The translations under genes and the position numbers were made by a program. The notes beneath the pieces are model-generated. The model searched no databases, was not told where the DNA came from, and saw only the letters and a program-made list of their open reading frames with translations. From positions 1 through 17,180 of the forward strand of contig JADGJT010000429.1 in the NCBI GenBank assembly GCA_027604005.1: DNA of 17,180 nucleotides, in the 5' to 3' direction. This document shows positions 1 to 9,094 of the stretch, piece after piece; within the stretch, counting starts at the first letter, position 1, and each line of letters opens with the position of its first letter. The DNA comes from Dinochytrium kinnereticum. Its lineage: Eukaryota; Chytridiomycota; Chytridiomycetes; Chytridiales; Chytridiaceae.

Positions 1-550
1 CGTTCCTTTATTACGTTTCATATTTTTTTTTTCTTTCTAAGCTTAAATTTTTTTTCATGTTTTTATTGTTTTTTCTTCCCACTGCTTTGCGTCAAGTGGT
101 TTGATGTGAAGTTTTGGGCTTTCTTCAAGCTGTCCCATATGACAATGACCCTTTTCTTGTTCCTGGCTTAGTTTCTTTGCGCCCACTCTCTGCCTCTTCC
201 GTGCCGGTTTCTTTGCCCAAAGGAATGTACGTGTGGAGGGGAATATGCTTGCAGTGTTGTGTTTATTGTTGTTTTGGTTGATTCTTGGGGCCGCAGCAGC
301 CGTTGAGGATGCAGATGTTATGTACATGAAATAGTGTTTTAGATGTTGGTTTTCACTCTCGGGCAGCAGCAACTCTTTCTTGAAAAACGCCATTCGGCCA
401 TTCGTATGAGGGCCAAAACAACCACCTCGTTGTGGAACTTGCACCGCTCACGGCACCAATGAGATTTCCGTATGAAAAAACGAGAGAACAGAAAAAATTA
501 AACAGAAATCACCACCACTCCACCCTTAACCACACCCTTCATCGTTAGCC
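1..550. promoter_or_regulatory. Upstream region of the septin gene
   Basis: No supportable gene lies here. A minus-strand frame at 55-444 is open but has no recognisable domain. A CCAAT pentamer sits at 456-460, about 90 bases before the septin ATG. The last 50 bases are A/C/pyrimidine-rich, as in many fungal leaders. The septin start has a strong context, with G at -3 and G at +4 (GCCATGG). The promoter role is inferred from position only. Confidence 0.5.
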
Positions 551-2543
551 ATGGCCGCCGCTGCTGTCGACCCCCTCAAGAAGGCAAGCATATACAGCAT
601 CCCCCCCTCCCCCCTCCTGCCCCCCTTACCCACAGCTCTCCACCCCTTTCCCCCCTCCCTTCCTTCCTTACTGTTCAGGTTCGATCGGCATCATGAAGGC
701 TGTTGCTCTAAAGCTTACGGAAGCTGCAGTGTTGGGCAACTTGCAGGCATGCATGATCGTTGAAGGTTATCAGAAGCCATGAAAGAGGAGGTCTGTGAGA
801 GGATTGGATTGGGGCTGGAATCTTTGTGAAAGAGGATCTGGTCCGAGTTGGAAGACGGAATGGACTTTTTTTGTTGAAGTCGATCGTATGATGCAAGTAG
901 TTGAGCTGTTCTGAAGGATCCTAAGACTTTGCGAAATTGAGAGATACTGCGGTTGAGTGAAGATTCCGACAGTTATCAAAGACGACTGGCAACTGATGTG
1001 ACTTCGAAAATGATCTATGTTAAGATCAAAGGGCGGGTGATCATGGCCAGGAAAGTGGTTGTGGATTCAGAGTTATGCATGCGTTATCCTGTCTTTGAAG
1101 GACACTCTATGCTACTCTGGGGATCTCAGAACATGGGCATTTTTTGCGAAGGCTCGCAACGGATCTTCGAGGAATCAAGACATCTGTCTCCCAGATCATC
1201 TCTGTAAAAGGAACCCAGCCACTAACCATTTTATTCTTCACCACAATTCAAATGGTCACGGGCGACACAGACCACCTTGACAGGATATGTCGGTTTCGAC
1301 TCGATCACCCAGCAGATTGAGAAGAAGCTCCTGAAAAGAGGTTTCTCTTTCAACCTTATGGTTGTCGGTGAGTGTTCAAATTCCCTTTTCTCTTATCCAT
1401 TTGGTTACAGCATTGACTTATCGCTCTTTTAAGGTCGTTCGGGATTGGGCAAGTCTACCCTCGTCAACACCATCTTTGCTGCTCACCTTACGGACTCGAA
1501 GGCTCCTAAGAAGGCCGGTGAGCTCACCCGCCAGACCACTGAAATCCAATCTGTCAGCCATGGTAAATACCCACCACCCCACCCCCTCCCTTTCCTCATT
1601 ATAATCCCGCAATGCTAAGCCGATATGTTAATGTGCCATTTTTTCCCCCGCTACTAAACAGTCATTGAAGAGAATGGTGTTAGGCTGAAGCTCACCATCA
1701 CTGACACCCCCGGCTATGGTGACCAGGTGAACAACGAGGCTTGCTGGGAGCCCATCACCAAGTACATCAAGGAGCAGTACTCTTCCTTCCTCCGAAAGGA
1801 GCTTACCCCTGCTCGTGAGAAGCGCATTAACGATACCCGTGTGCATGCCGTCGTTTTCTTTATCGCCCCCACCGGTCACAGGTAAATCCTCATCCTTCCC
1901 TGTAGAGGTAAAACTCAGAACTGACTGAGAAAAACAGTCTCACCCCGCTCGACATCGCCGTCATGAAAAAGATTTCCGAAATCGCCAACGTTATCCCTGT
2001 GATTGCCAAGTCCGATTCCTTGACTATGGAAGAGAGGTCTGCTTTCAAGAGGAGGATTAAGGAGGAGCTTGATTTCCATGGAATCCGATGCTACCCTTAC
2101 ACTGATCTCGAGGACGGAGAGCCTATCGGCGAGGGAGACCGTGCTGAGAAGCAGGCTGCTCAGATTATTAGGGATATGATTCCTTTCGCTGTTGTCGGGT
2201 CTGAGAGGAATGTTGTTGTGGATGGGAAGGCTGTTCGTGGTCGGAGGACTCGATGGGGTCTTGTTAATGGTAAATTCTTTTCACCTACTTTTTCCTATTG
2301 TATTGTCTTTTACTTTGTCTTATTGCTAAATTTTTTTTGGCAGTTGAGAACGAGTCCCACTGTGAGTTTGTTGCCCTCCGCAACTTCCTGACCCGTACCC
2401 ACCTCCAGGACCTGATTGAGACCACCTCTGGCCTCCACTATGAGACTTTCAGGACTAAGCAGCTTTTGGCTCTTAAGGAGTCCACTGCTGTCACTACTCC
2501 TAACGGTAGCTCGCTGAGATCTGGATCGTCAACTCAGGAGTAA
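551..2543 (+). CDS. cdc10: Septin, Cdc10/AspD class
   Basis: GTP-binding septin that co-assembles with other septins into filaments at the septum, bud neck or hyphal cortex. Exons: 551-583, 1271-1367, 1434-1562, 1662-1881, 1938-2269, 2344-2543, giving 336 aa (yeast Cdc10 is slightly shorter). Visible features: the N-terminal YVGFDSI motif typical of Cdc10-class septins; a polybasic stretch KKLLKRG at about 29-35; P-loop GRSGLGKS at 44-51; G3 DTPGYGD at 101-107; G4 AKSD at 183-186; and the septin unique element in the C-terminal third, including RTRWG, THLQDLIETTS and HYETFR. The protein ends soon after that and lacks the long coiled coil of Cdc3, Cdc11 and Cdc12 types, as expected for this class. 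All exon phases agree. The only uncertain join is exon 1 to exon 2, which needs a GC donor (see intron entry). The short Ser/Thr-rich tail is ordinary. The septin identity is secure and the class assignment is very likely. Confidence 0.95.
584..1270 (+). other. First intron of the septin gene, GC-AG, 687 nt
   Basis: The first 11 codons of the septin are followed by AAG|GCAAGC, a good match to the consensus of rare GC-AG introns. No GT in the first ~210 bases gives both a plausible donor and the right phase. Ending at ACACAG (1265-1270) gives phase 0 on both sides and places KTTLTG before YVGFDSI, which fits the family. The intron is about ten times longer than the others in this gene. It begins with a C/T-rich stretch (about 600-676) and then has ordinary-complexity sequence with no protein I recognise. 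Confidence 0.65.
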
Positions 2544-3193
2544 AGTTTTTTATGAATCCCACACTTCTCTTTTTCTGAAGAGTACATTGGGGCTTCTATT
2601 TTTTTTTCTGCTGGTTTTAAACCGATAGATTTATGTTTTTTTTCGTTATTTCCTCTTTCTTTTGTTTCCTTTTCCTTTTCTTTTTTTTTCTTCGGAATCG
2701 TATCTCCTTTTGTCCCTTTCTCCATCCTACACCCTTTTCCCCTCCATCCTCAAACAACCTTTTCTTGGCTGGTCCCGAGTGGAAAAGGAGATTGAGGTTG
2801 TCCCCTTCCCACCCACACCCACACCCAACCCTCTTTTGAGAGTGCCTCGTTTTTTGTTTTGCTTTGCCTTCCCCTCCTTTTTTTTTCCTTCATCGTGCTA
2901 TCTCCTTTTCTTTTAAACTTCAATTTCTCATTAGTTTGGTTGTTGTCGTTTTCCCTTTTGTCGGAAAGCATTCTTTCTTCTTTTTTTTCGTGTGCTATTT
3001 TGATGTTGTTGCTCTCCCTGGCTGTGGGGATTCGAAACTTGAGAATACAGAAACCTATACATACAAAAAAAAAGGACACACATGCGATTGGTGGTTGACT
3101 CATGAATCATTGATCCGTGTACGCCATCTTAAAACTTTGGATACCGCTAGCATACGAAGATGTAATTGGTGACTCTCCAGAAATGCAAATATG

Positions 3194-3216
3194 AACCAAT
3201 GCAAATATTATTGGTT
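3194..3216. repeat. Short inverted repeat with CCAAT/ATTGG arms
   Basis: AACCAAT (3194-3200) and ATTGGTT (3210-3216) are perfect inverted arms around a 9-nt spacer. The 10-mer ATGCAAATAT also occurs twice, at 3183-3192 and 3199-3208. No function is inferred. Confidence 0.5.
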
Positions 3217-3292
3217 AGTTTGATCGTCTAGGCTGCGTTGACTGATGTCCTTTTAGAGCTGCGGAAACACATGTATGCATCAAAATGGCGTT

Positions 3293-3489
3293 GATATGCT
3301 CTAGAAAACTTAAGGTAACGAAAGTTACCATCCATATCGTTTACCCGCGAACGCGGCAGTCTCCAGTACGGAGCCAATAATGTGCTGTAACAATTCTGGA
3401 ACATCATTTGAAATATGGCATCGGCATGACGAGCAGACGAGAGTAATATGCTGTTGTTGAGATAACGCATCCATTAATACAACGATGCG
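3293..3489. other. Cluster of small inverted repeats (possible RNA hairpins)
   Basis: Outer arms GATATG (3293-3298) and CATATC (3333-3338) enclose GGTAAC-GAAA-GTTACC (3314-3329), a perfect 6-bp stem with a GAAA tetraloop. Next come CCGCG-AA-CGCGG (3345-3356), CTCC-AGTAC-GGAG (3361-3373), and CGCATC (3466-3471) with GATGCG (3484-3489). Individual stems of this size arise often by chance. Only their density in a complex, gene-free stretch is notable. I do not recognise a known RNA family. Confidence 0.3.
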
Positions 3490-3845
3490 CAGGGCGATGA
3501 CAAGATGTTTCGAACCTCAAATCATTTGGTTGTTTGACGAAGCGTCTCTAACTCTATTAAAGAAGAACAATGGTGTTGCAGCAAAGGTCTGAAGTGGGAA
3601 TTGGACATGGCAAAAAAAAGAAAGGGAGGAAGGCAGGAAAAGAATGCTTTTGAGACCAAAATTAAACAGCGCAAGTGAAAGAAAAAAAGAAACGTAAGGA
3701 AGAAATGCAGGGACAAGAATAGAAGCATCAGATCACCGATAGGGAGGGAAAAAAAAGAAATTAAAACCATACTTATAACCTCTTGGAAATATGTTTCATT
3801 CCATCATATTCAGAAGTAAGACGATAAAATATCCCGCAAATGAAA

Positions 3846-5721
3846 TCAGCAAAGCTCCCAAACCCTAACTCGATCCACCTTCATAGCAGCTTCCTCCCCC
3901 CTCCAAGTTCCCAACCACCTCTCTCTAGCATTCCAAAACTCCAACGCGGCCCCACCAGTATTCGAATTATTCCAAGGCTGTCCCTCTGAAAAATATCCGT
4001 TGGTGCCCCCAACCGCCACATTCATGATCAAGTAAAACGCTATGCAACAAAAACAAGAAAGTCAAATGGTTATTGATTAAGGCAGGCAAAAGGAGAGGTT
4101 GGGGAGGACTCACGCATATCAAAAGGAGCTTGCTCGCAACCATTTAACCAGGGGTTTTTGAAGGATGGGGGAAAGTTGCCACGTGTAAAAAAGTCTTTAA
4201 GGGTTACGTTTAATATTACATTTGAGGGGTCGTCCAAGTAGGTGAAGAGATGTTCAGGGGTCCACTCCTTGATAGGCGAGAAGAAGGCCAAATTAGACAC
4301 TCAGATATTAAGAAACAAAAAAAGAAGCAGAGAATGAAATGACTGCAAATAAATGTAACCCAAAACGTCCCCGAACTAACCATCCCAAAAGTATGAAACC
4401 CATCTGACAGCCTCCTACCATCCTTGACCTTTATCTCCGCCATAGTCATCTCATATCTATCCTGCCCTGGGTCAACTCCCCAATGCAAAGCCGATCCAAC
4501 CCGATCATTACCCTTCCCCCCGGCTGCATCATTCCCAACGGTCTCCGCAATATCAATCTCCCCAGATAGCGGCCAGCCCCCGTAGGCATCATCCACGGGC
4601 AGCAACCACAAAGCCGGCCAGATCCAATCCCCACGAGGCATTTGAGCAACGATTTCAACTTTGCCGTAGCGCAGGGAATACGACTTGATAGTGCGGAGGT
4701 TGGCGCTTTGGATGGGGTTGATGATGTTTACGCCGTTTGCAGTGCGAGTGCAGCCGAAGTTGTAGGGAATGTTGCAGGTGAGTGAGGGATCGTCGGATTC
4801 GAGGGAGAAGTTGGCGGCTGAGATCATTTTATCGAGACCTATTATTTGTTTTGTTTGTTTTTGTTCGTTTTTGTTTTTTTGTTCGGGTTAAGCAAAAGGT
4901 TATGAGAGAGAACAGAGGGAACGACAAAACAAAGGGGGGAATATCAAATAGTATAATTAGGTGCATACCGATTGCGTCGGCCGTAAGAGTTGGTTTTATA
5001 TAAAGCACTGAGTCTCGAACGTAGCTATTGTTCCGGCTATTAACATACATCTGGAATTCGTTGTTGCTTTGAGCCCCCCAAAAAAAAGGGTAGGGGAGCA
5101 AGGTGGAGATGTTAGATGCAGATTCCACTATTCCTAAACCCATTCCTCACAAACCGTCGAAAGGCATTAAAGCCCTTAAAAACACTCACCCGCCACCCCA
5201 CATTGACACATCATGCCTCCATCTCGTCATATCCAAAGTATCAAAATCATCCTCAAACGCTAAACAAAACTTTCTCGCAGGTTCTGTTTCATTCCGTCTC
5301 GGCAAGCATCTATCTGCTTGTGGTTTTGATGTGGGTTTCACTGAAAGTGTCACCGTAGAAGAGATGGTAGCAGAATAAGTTGAATGAAATGAACCAGGAT
5401 GACGTGATAGTGATGGGGGTGGGTATTCTGGGGGTTGTGAAGTTGCCATTAAAAGCAACAGAAAGAAACGGGTTGGGTATTTGTAAGGTTGTGATAGATA
5501 GGAAAAAGACATGCAGTATCAATGAAAATATCAATGATGCCAGCTAAGTTGAAAGCGATGGAGTAAAGAATGGTCGGGCGATACATCGAAATAAGAGGAG
5601 GAAGATGAAGAACTTTCTTACGCTTTGAGACTCCAACATAGATAACGGCAGCAAGCACACCCAACGTCACTAACAAAGGTAAGAATGCTGACCCGCAGGG
5701 CAGCATCGGTTTTCGTGGCAT
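3846..5721 (-). CDS. GH16 beta-1,3-glucanase of GNBP/laminarinase type, membrane-anchored
   Basis: Predicted to cleave beta-1,3-glucan outside the cytosol. Exons on the minus strand: 5721-5622, 5427-5190, 5066-4969, 4838-4381, 4267-4114, 4039-3846; 413 aa with all phases consistent. A short N-terminus containing RK precedes a hydrophobic segment at about residues 12-31, read as a signal-anchor, then a Pro/Ser/Thr-rich linker. The catalytic domain starts near FEDDFDTLD. Conserved blocks include WGGGNNEFQMY, NSYVRD, YIKPTLTAD, INPIQSA, YGKVEI, GDWIWPALWLLP and FYLIMNVAVGGTNG. The active-site motif is SGEIDIAET, with E238, D240 and E243, so the ExDxxE triad is intact, unlike many animal glucan-recognition homologues that have lost it. 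Start: the first ATG in the frame holding the hydrophobic segment, which opens just after a TAA. The first intron (5428-5621) is the least certain join. If it is wrong, the N-terminus could be a cleaved signal peptide or another sequence. Confidence 0.9.
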
Positions 5722-6107
5722 CAAAAGTGCAGACGGATGCGTTGGATTCTTTGAGGAGGGGATTGATACGTAGGTCAACCAGAAATGACCAGGGTTGGTT
5801 GGTTAGATCTGACAATTCCACTGTGCCTACTGTGAATCTCTTCATTTCGTCAACGCGGGATGGATTGAGAGCTGAGGCATACCTCGACCAACAGATCTTT
5901 TAGCTTTGGCGATCAAGTGACCGCTGCTGACGGAGGAATATATTAAGCTTGAATAAAGAGCTGCCAGCAGCTCGCCTCCATAATATCGGATGCTCTGCAA
6001 TCCATAATTCAACGGGTGTGTGTTGGTTGAACTCATTTCCCAACATCGATTTGTCATCCGAAAAGTGCATGCTGCTCAAAATTTTCAACCTCTTCAGCTC
6101 CTCTCCA
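5722..6107. promoter_or_regulatory. Divergent promoter region between GH16 and CoA-binding genes
   Basis: Only 386 bases separate the two divergently oriented start codons, so both promoters and 5' UTRs must lie here or overlap the genes. An AT-rich AATATATTAAG element lies near 5937-5947. An in-frame ATG for the plus-strand gene also exists at 6069. Frames that cross the region on either strand show no recognisable domain. Confidence 0.5.
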
Positions 6108-6709
6108 ATGACCTCTGCCGCCTCTGCCTCATTCTTTGCGCACTCACACTATGCCGTCGTTGGGGCAAGCGCAGACCGTGCAAAGTTTGGCAACAAGGTG
6201 TTAAGATGGTAACCTCAGCATCCCCTTATGCTCCTTGCGCTCCCATGCTGCCTCGTCTCTCACCGACATTCATTCTTACACGATCCTCAGGTACATTGAC
6301 AACAAGCTGGACGTGATTCCCGTTAATCCCGTAAGACACCGTCGCCTGCCCCCCTCTTATTCCTTGACTGTCAATAATAGACATAAAAATAACCACTTCA
6401 CTTATGTGCCGATCCACCCTGAAGAAATCACCCGAGATCGAGTCCATTCCTGCCGTCACCTCTCTAGCAGGTCTCACAAACCCCTCAAAGACCTCCGTCT
6501 CCGTCATCACGCCACCGGCTGTCACTCTGGGCGTGCTAAGGGAGGCTCTTTCCCTCGGGATTCCGGCCATCTGGCTCCAGCCTGGCTGCGAGAGCCCAGA
6601 GGTGCGAGACTTCATCGATAAGGAGATTGGGAACAAGATGGTTGTACTGCTTGGCGGTCCTTGCATTCTCGTGTCGGGTGAGGAGGGACTCCGGGCCGCC
6701 AGGCTGTGA
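6108..6709 (+). CDS. CoA-binding domain protein (YccU-like Rossmann fold)
   Basis: Small single-domain protein of the CoA_binding_2 family, related to the CoA-binding domain of succinyl-CoA synthetase alpha. Its cellular role is not established. Exons: 6108-6208, 6291-6330, 6425-6709; 141 aa with consistent phases. Visible features: SFFAHSHYAVVGAS near the N-terminus with the glycine-containing nucleotide-binding turn at 17-21; KFGNKVLRWY; VIPVNP at the end of the second strand; VSVITPPAVTLGVL; GIPAIWLQPG; and a C-terminal GGPCILVSGEEG block. These appear in family order, and the length is typical. An in-frame ATG 39 bases upstream (6069) would add 13 residues including LLKIFNLF. I chose 6108 because family members begin close to SFF. 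It is divergent from the GH16 gene and co-directional with the PP2C gene, about 570 bases away. A 184-codon frame on the other strand is its shadow. Confidence 0.88.
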
Positions 6710-7281
6710 TTCACTCTCACGAGCACCTTTTGAAAAAACACTGATGATGGATAAGCTCGCTTCCTGACCTTCGCTGTCAAGTTTTATCTGCGTATATACC
6801 TGTGGATGGAGTCTCCAAAGCACTGTCCTTTGGTCGCATAACCGGCCGGCAGCGCTTGAGATGACCACAGTTATCGTGATCGACATTTCTTTTTGGGATA
6901 CTTCCGGGTTTGATAAAATTTTCTGCTCAAATATCAGATCTTGGAGGTGAGTTTACGTACTTTGATCAGGATCAGCCAGCAAACGCGCGATGATCCCAAC
7001 TCATCGGCGGATGCGCAACGGATGAGGATGGAGAGTCATGAGGGGTGAATAGAGCGGTCATGGCCAAATCCCCAGTGGCTGTGTGAGACACTTGCGTGCG
7101 TCCGTTGAGTGACTGTCAAGTGTCCATGACCCATATGACTTCTGGGCACTTCAGTTCTTTGCATCTGCATACCATGGGTTGAGGACTACTGTGTTTGAAG
7201 AGTGCATAGCTCCTTCCCCCATTCTATCCCTCGTGATTTTCGAAGGAGGTAGAAAGCCTGCCTGACACTCCCGAAATGCAG
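6710..7281 (+). promoter_or_regulatory. Region between CoA-binding and PP2C genes
   Basis: It holds the 3' end of the CoA-binding gene and the promoter and leader of the PP2C gene. Composition is balanced, with no coding frame I can support. A perfect 8-bp inverted repeat, GACACTTG (7087-7094) and CAAGTGTC (7117-7124), is separated by 22 bases. Its arms contain CANNTG-type E-box cores, and CATATG follows near 7133. A regulatory role is possible but only inferred. Confidence 0.45.
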
Positions 7282-9094
7282 ATGGGTCAAACGCTATCAG
7301 AGCCGATCAAGGACAAGGCTACTACGACAGGTCAAGATGATCGACTCCACTACGGCGCAAGCTCCATGCAAGGATGGCGCATTAGTGAGTTTCATCTCAT
7401 TCACACACTGGCGGAACCACTAGTCTCATTAAGCATTCCTTCGACCTTATTCCTTCGTCAACAACTCACACTGATTGAATGCGAAAAAAATAATGCAATC
7501 AGCCATGGAAGACGCGCACACTACCCTTCTCGATCTTTTATCCGAATTTGAAGAGCCTGTGTCCAACAATTCTGCAAAAGAAGGGGGCGGCCAGATTGAG
7601 GGATCAGAATCAACCGCATCCGAGCCGCCTGGTTTAAAGAAGAGGTTGTCTTTTTTTGCGGTATATGATGGTCATGGAGGATCCTCTGTGGCTGAGTACT
7701 CTGGTCGATATCTTCACCGATACATCGCATTAGACAAGGGTTTTGAGGCGGGGAATTACCGGGAAGCTATTAAAAATGGGTTTCTGAAGACGGATGAGGA
7801 GCTGAAAAGAGGTAAGATTTGGGGTTTTAAATCACTCATACAGGACTTTGTTCTGAGATTTGATGGTTTTATTAGATCCTGGATATAATATCAAGCCAGC
7901 TGGTTGCACAGCCGTTACTGCTCTCATTACGGATGATTGGCGCGTCTTTTGTGGAAATGCGGGGGACTCTAGGGCTGTTTTGTCCAGGATGGGGAAGGCG
8001 GAGCCCTTGTCTTACGATCACAAACCTATGAACGCTGGTTTGTTAACGCTTCTCTTCTCTTTTTTCGCTCTTTTTTATATTCGTTTCGTGCGTCAATTGC
8101 TTAGTCTTCCTCACAATTTCAACTCCTCCCGACCACCTTATCTAATTTTTTTTCTCGCCATTTTGGCATCGATTCTATTGATTATTGTTCTTAACATTCA
8201 TTCCTTGCTCACATTTTCTGGTTTCACCTGACTTTCTTCTTCGCACTTCCACAGACGAAGCAAGGCGGATAAGGGAGGCCGGCGGGTTTGTTGAGTTTGG
8301 TCGAGTAAATGGTATGTCTCATTCACTTTCTCTTTGGCTAGTCCGCCCCATTTTCTACCTTTTCTGGTTCTCAGCTAACACCAACATGATAGGCAACCTT
8401 GCTCTGTCACGTGCGATTGGTGACTTTGAGTTTAAGCAGAAGCATGATTTCCCCCCTGAACGACAGATAGTGACGTGTGATCCAGATATTAAGGAGGTCC
8501 AGCTTTCTCCGGGCGAGGATGAATTTATTATCATTGCCTGTGACGGTTCGTTGCGTTTACATTTCTTTTGCAAAAACGTGTTTGAGCCAAGTTGAAGTTG
8601 TTGTTTCATTCTAATCATATCTCATTATCTGTTACCCGAACTCTCACCATCTGTTCCATGATGTCCCCTCCGCGTCTCCCTCAAAAAAACACAAAAAAAA
8701 ACAAACAAACAAAAAAACAACGTACAAACACTTGTTGTTGACAGGCATCTGGGACTGCATGACAAACCAACGCGCAATCGACTACATCCGCAACCAAATC
8801 TCACTCGGCCACTCTCTCTCGACAATCTCCGAATCCATTATGGACCACTGTCTTGCCGAAGACCTTGATCTCCAATCCGTGGGTGCCGATAACATGACCG
8901 TCGTGATCGTGGCCCTATTGGATGGATCGTCGGTCCAGGAGTGGGAGGAGAGGATTAGGGAGAGGGTTCGTATGGGGGTTATAGGGGGTGAGGAGGAAGA
9001 AGAGCAGGCGGTGGTTGTTGAGGAGGTGGGTGGTGGTGGGTTTTCGTTGAAAGGGGGGGGTGGAGGGGTTAGGGAGCCGATCTTGAGACATTAA
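7282..9094 (+). CDS. ptc2: PP2C-type Ser/Thr phosphatase, Ptc2/Ptc3-like
   Basis: Metal-dependent (Mg/Mn) protein phosphatase. Yeast homologues Ptc2 and Ptc3 act on stress MAP kinases, Rad53 and Cdc28. Exons: 7282-7384, 7503-7811, 7876-8037, 8255-8311, 8393-8545, 8745-9094; 377 aa. Visible features: MGQTLSEPI at the N-terminus, with Gly2 and Ser6 fitting an N-myristoylation signal; MQGWR; MEDAH at 36-40; a Ser/Glu/Gly-rich insertion at about 48-78; DGHGG at 90-94; [35 protein letters not shown] with D261 at the exon 5/6 joint; and GADN with D310. All metal-site aspartates expected for the family are present. The tail after about residue 318 is Glu- and Gly-rich and ends in REPILRH, and an 8-G run in it is slippage-prone. 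Introns 3 and 5 use GTTTGT and GTTCGT donors. Start: family members begin MGQ, but another in-frame ATG lies six bases upstream at 7276. Confidence 0.93.

Larger units (their letters stand above)
2544..3845. other. Convergent intergenic region (septin 3' side, GH16 3' side)
   Basis: About 1.3 kb between two genes that point at each other. 2545-3060 is T-rich with many poly-T runs and probably includes the septin 3' UTR. 3090-3560 is of normal complexity, with few long homopolymers and several short inverted repeats. 3600-3770 is A/G-rich on the plus strand, which reads as T/C-rich on the GH16 strand. I recognise no protein here. A minus-strand 80-codon frame at 3228-3470 has no visible domain. 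Confidence 0.6.

Noticed and set aside
55..444. 129-codon minus-strand frame divergent from the septin gene
   Set aside because: The long form relies on a non-ATG start, the residue content is generic and no domain or splice support is visible.
679..690. GGTTCGATC resembling a tRNA B box
   Set aside because: The remaining B-box bases do not match, there is no A box in the C/T-rich sequence upstream, and no cloverleaf can be drawn.
880..920. ATGATGC followed by CTGA, considered as a C/D snoRNA in the septin intron
   Set aside because: The boxes are too close together and imperfect, with no terminal stem.
953..1207. Open frames inside septin intron 1, considered as an extra exon or embedded gene
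   Set aside because: Cdc10-class N-termini are short, no frame joins in phase with recognisable sequence, and the proteins match nothing I know.
3228..3470. 80-codon minus-strand frame with an ATG
   Set aside because: No domain, signal sequence or neighbouring splice continuity supports it. It overlaps the hairpin cluster.
6226..6780. 184-codon minus-strand frame opposite the CoA-binding gene
   Set aside because: It is the antisense shadow of well-conserved coding sequence on the plus strand.
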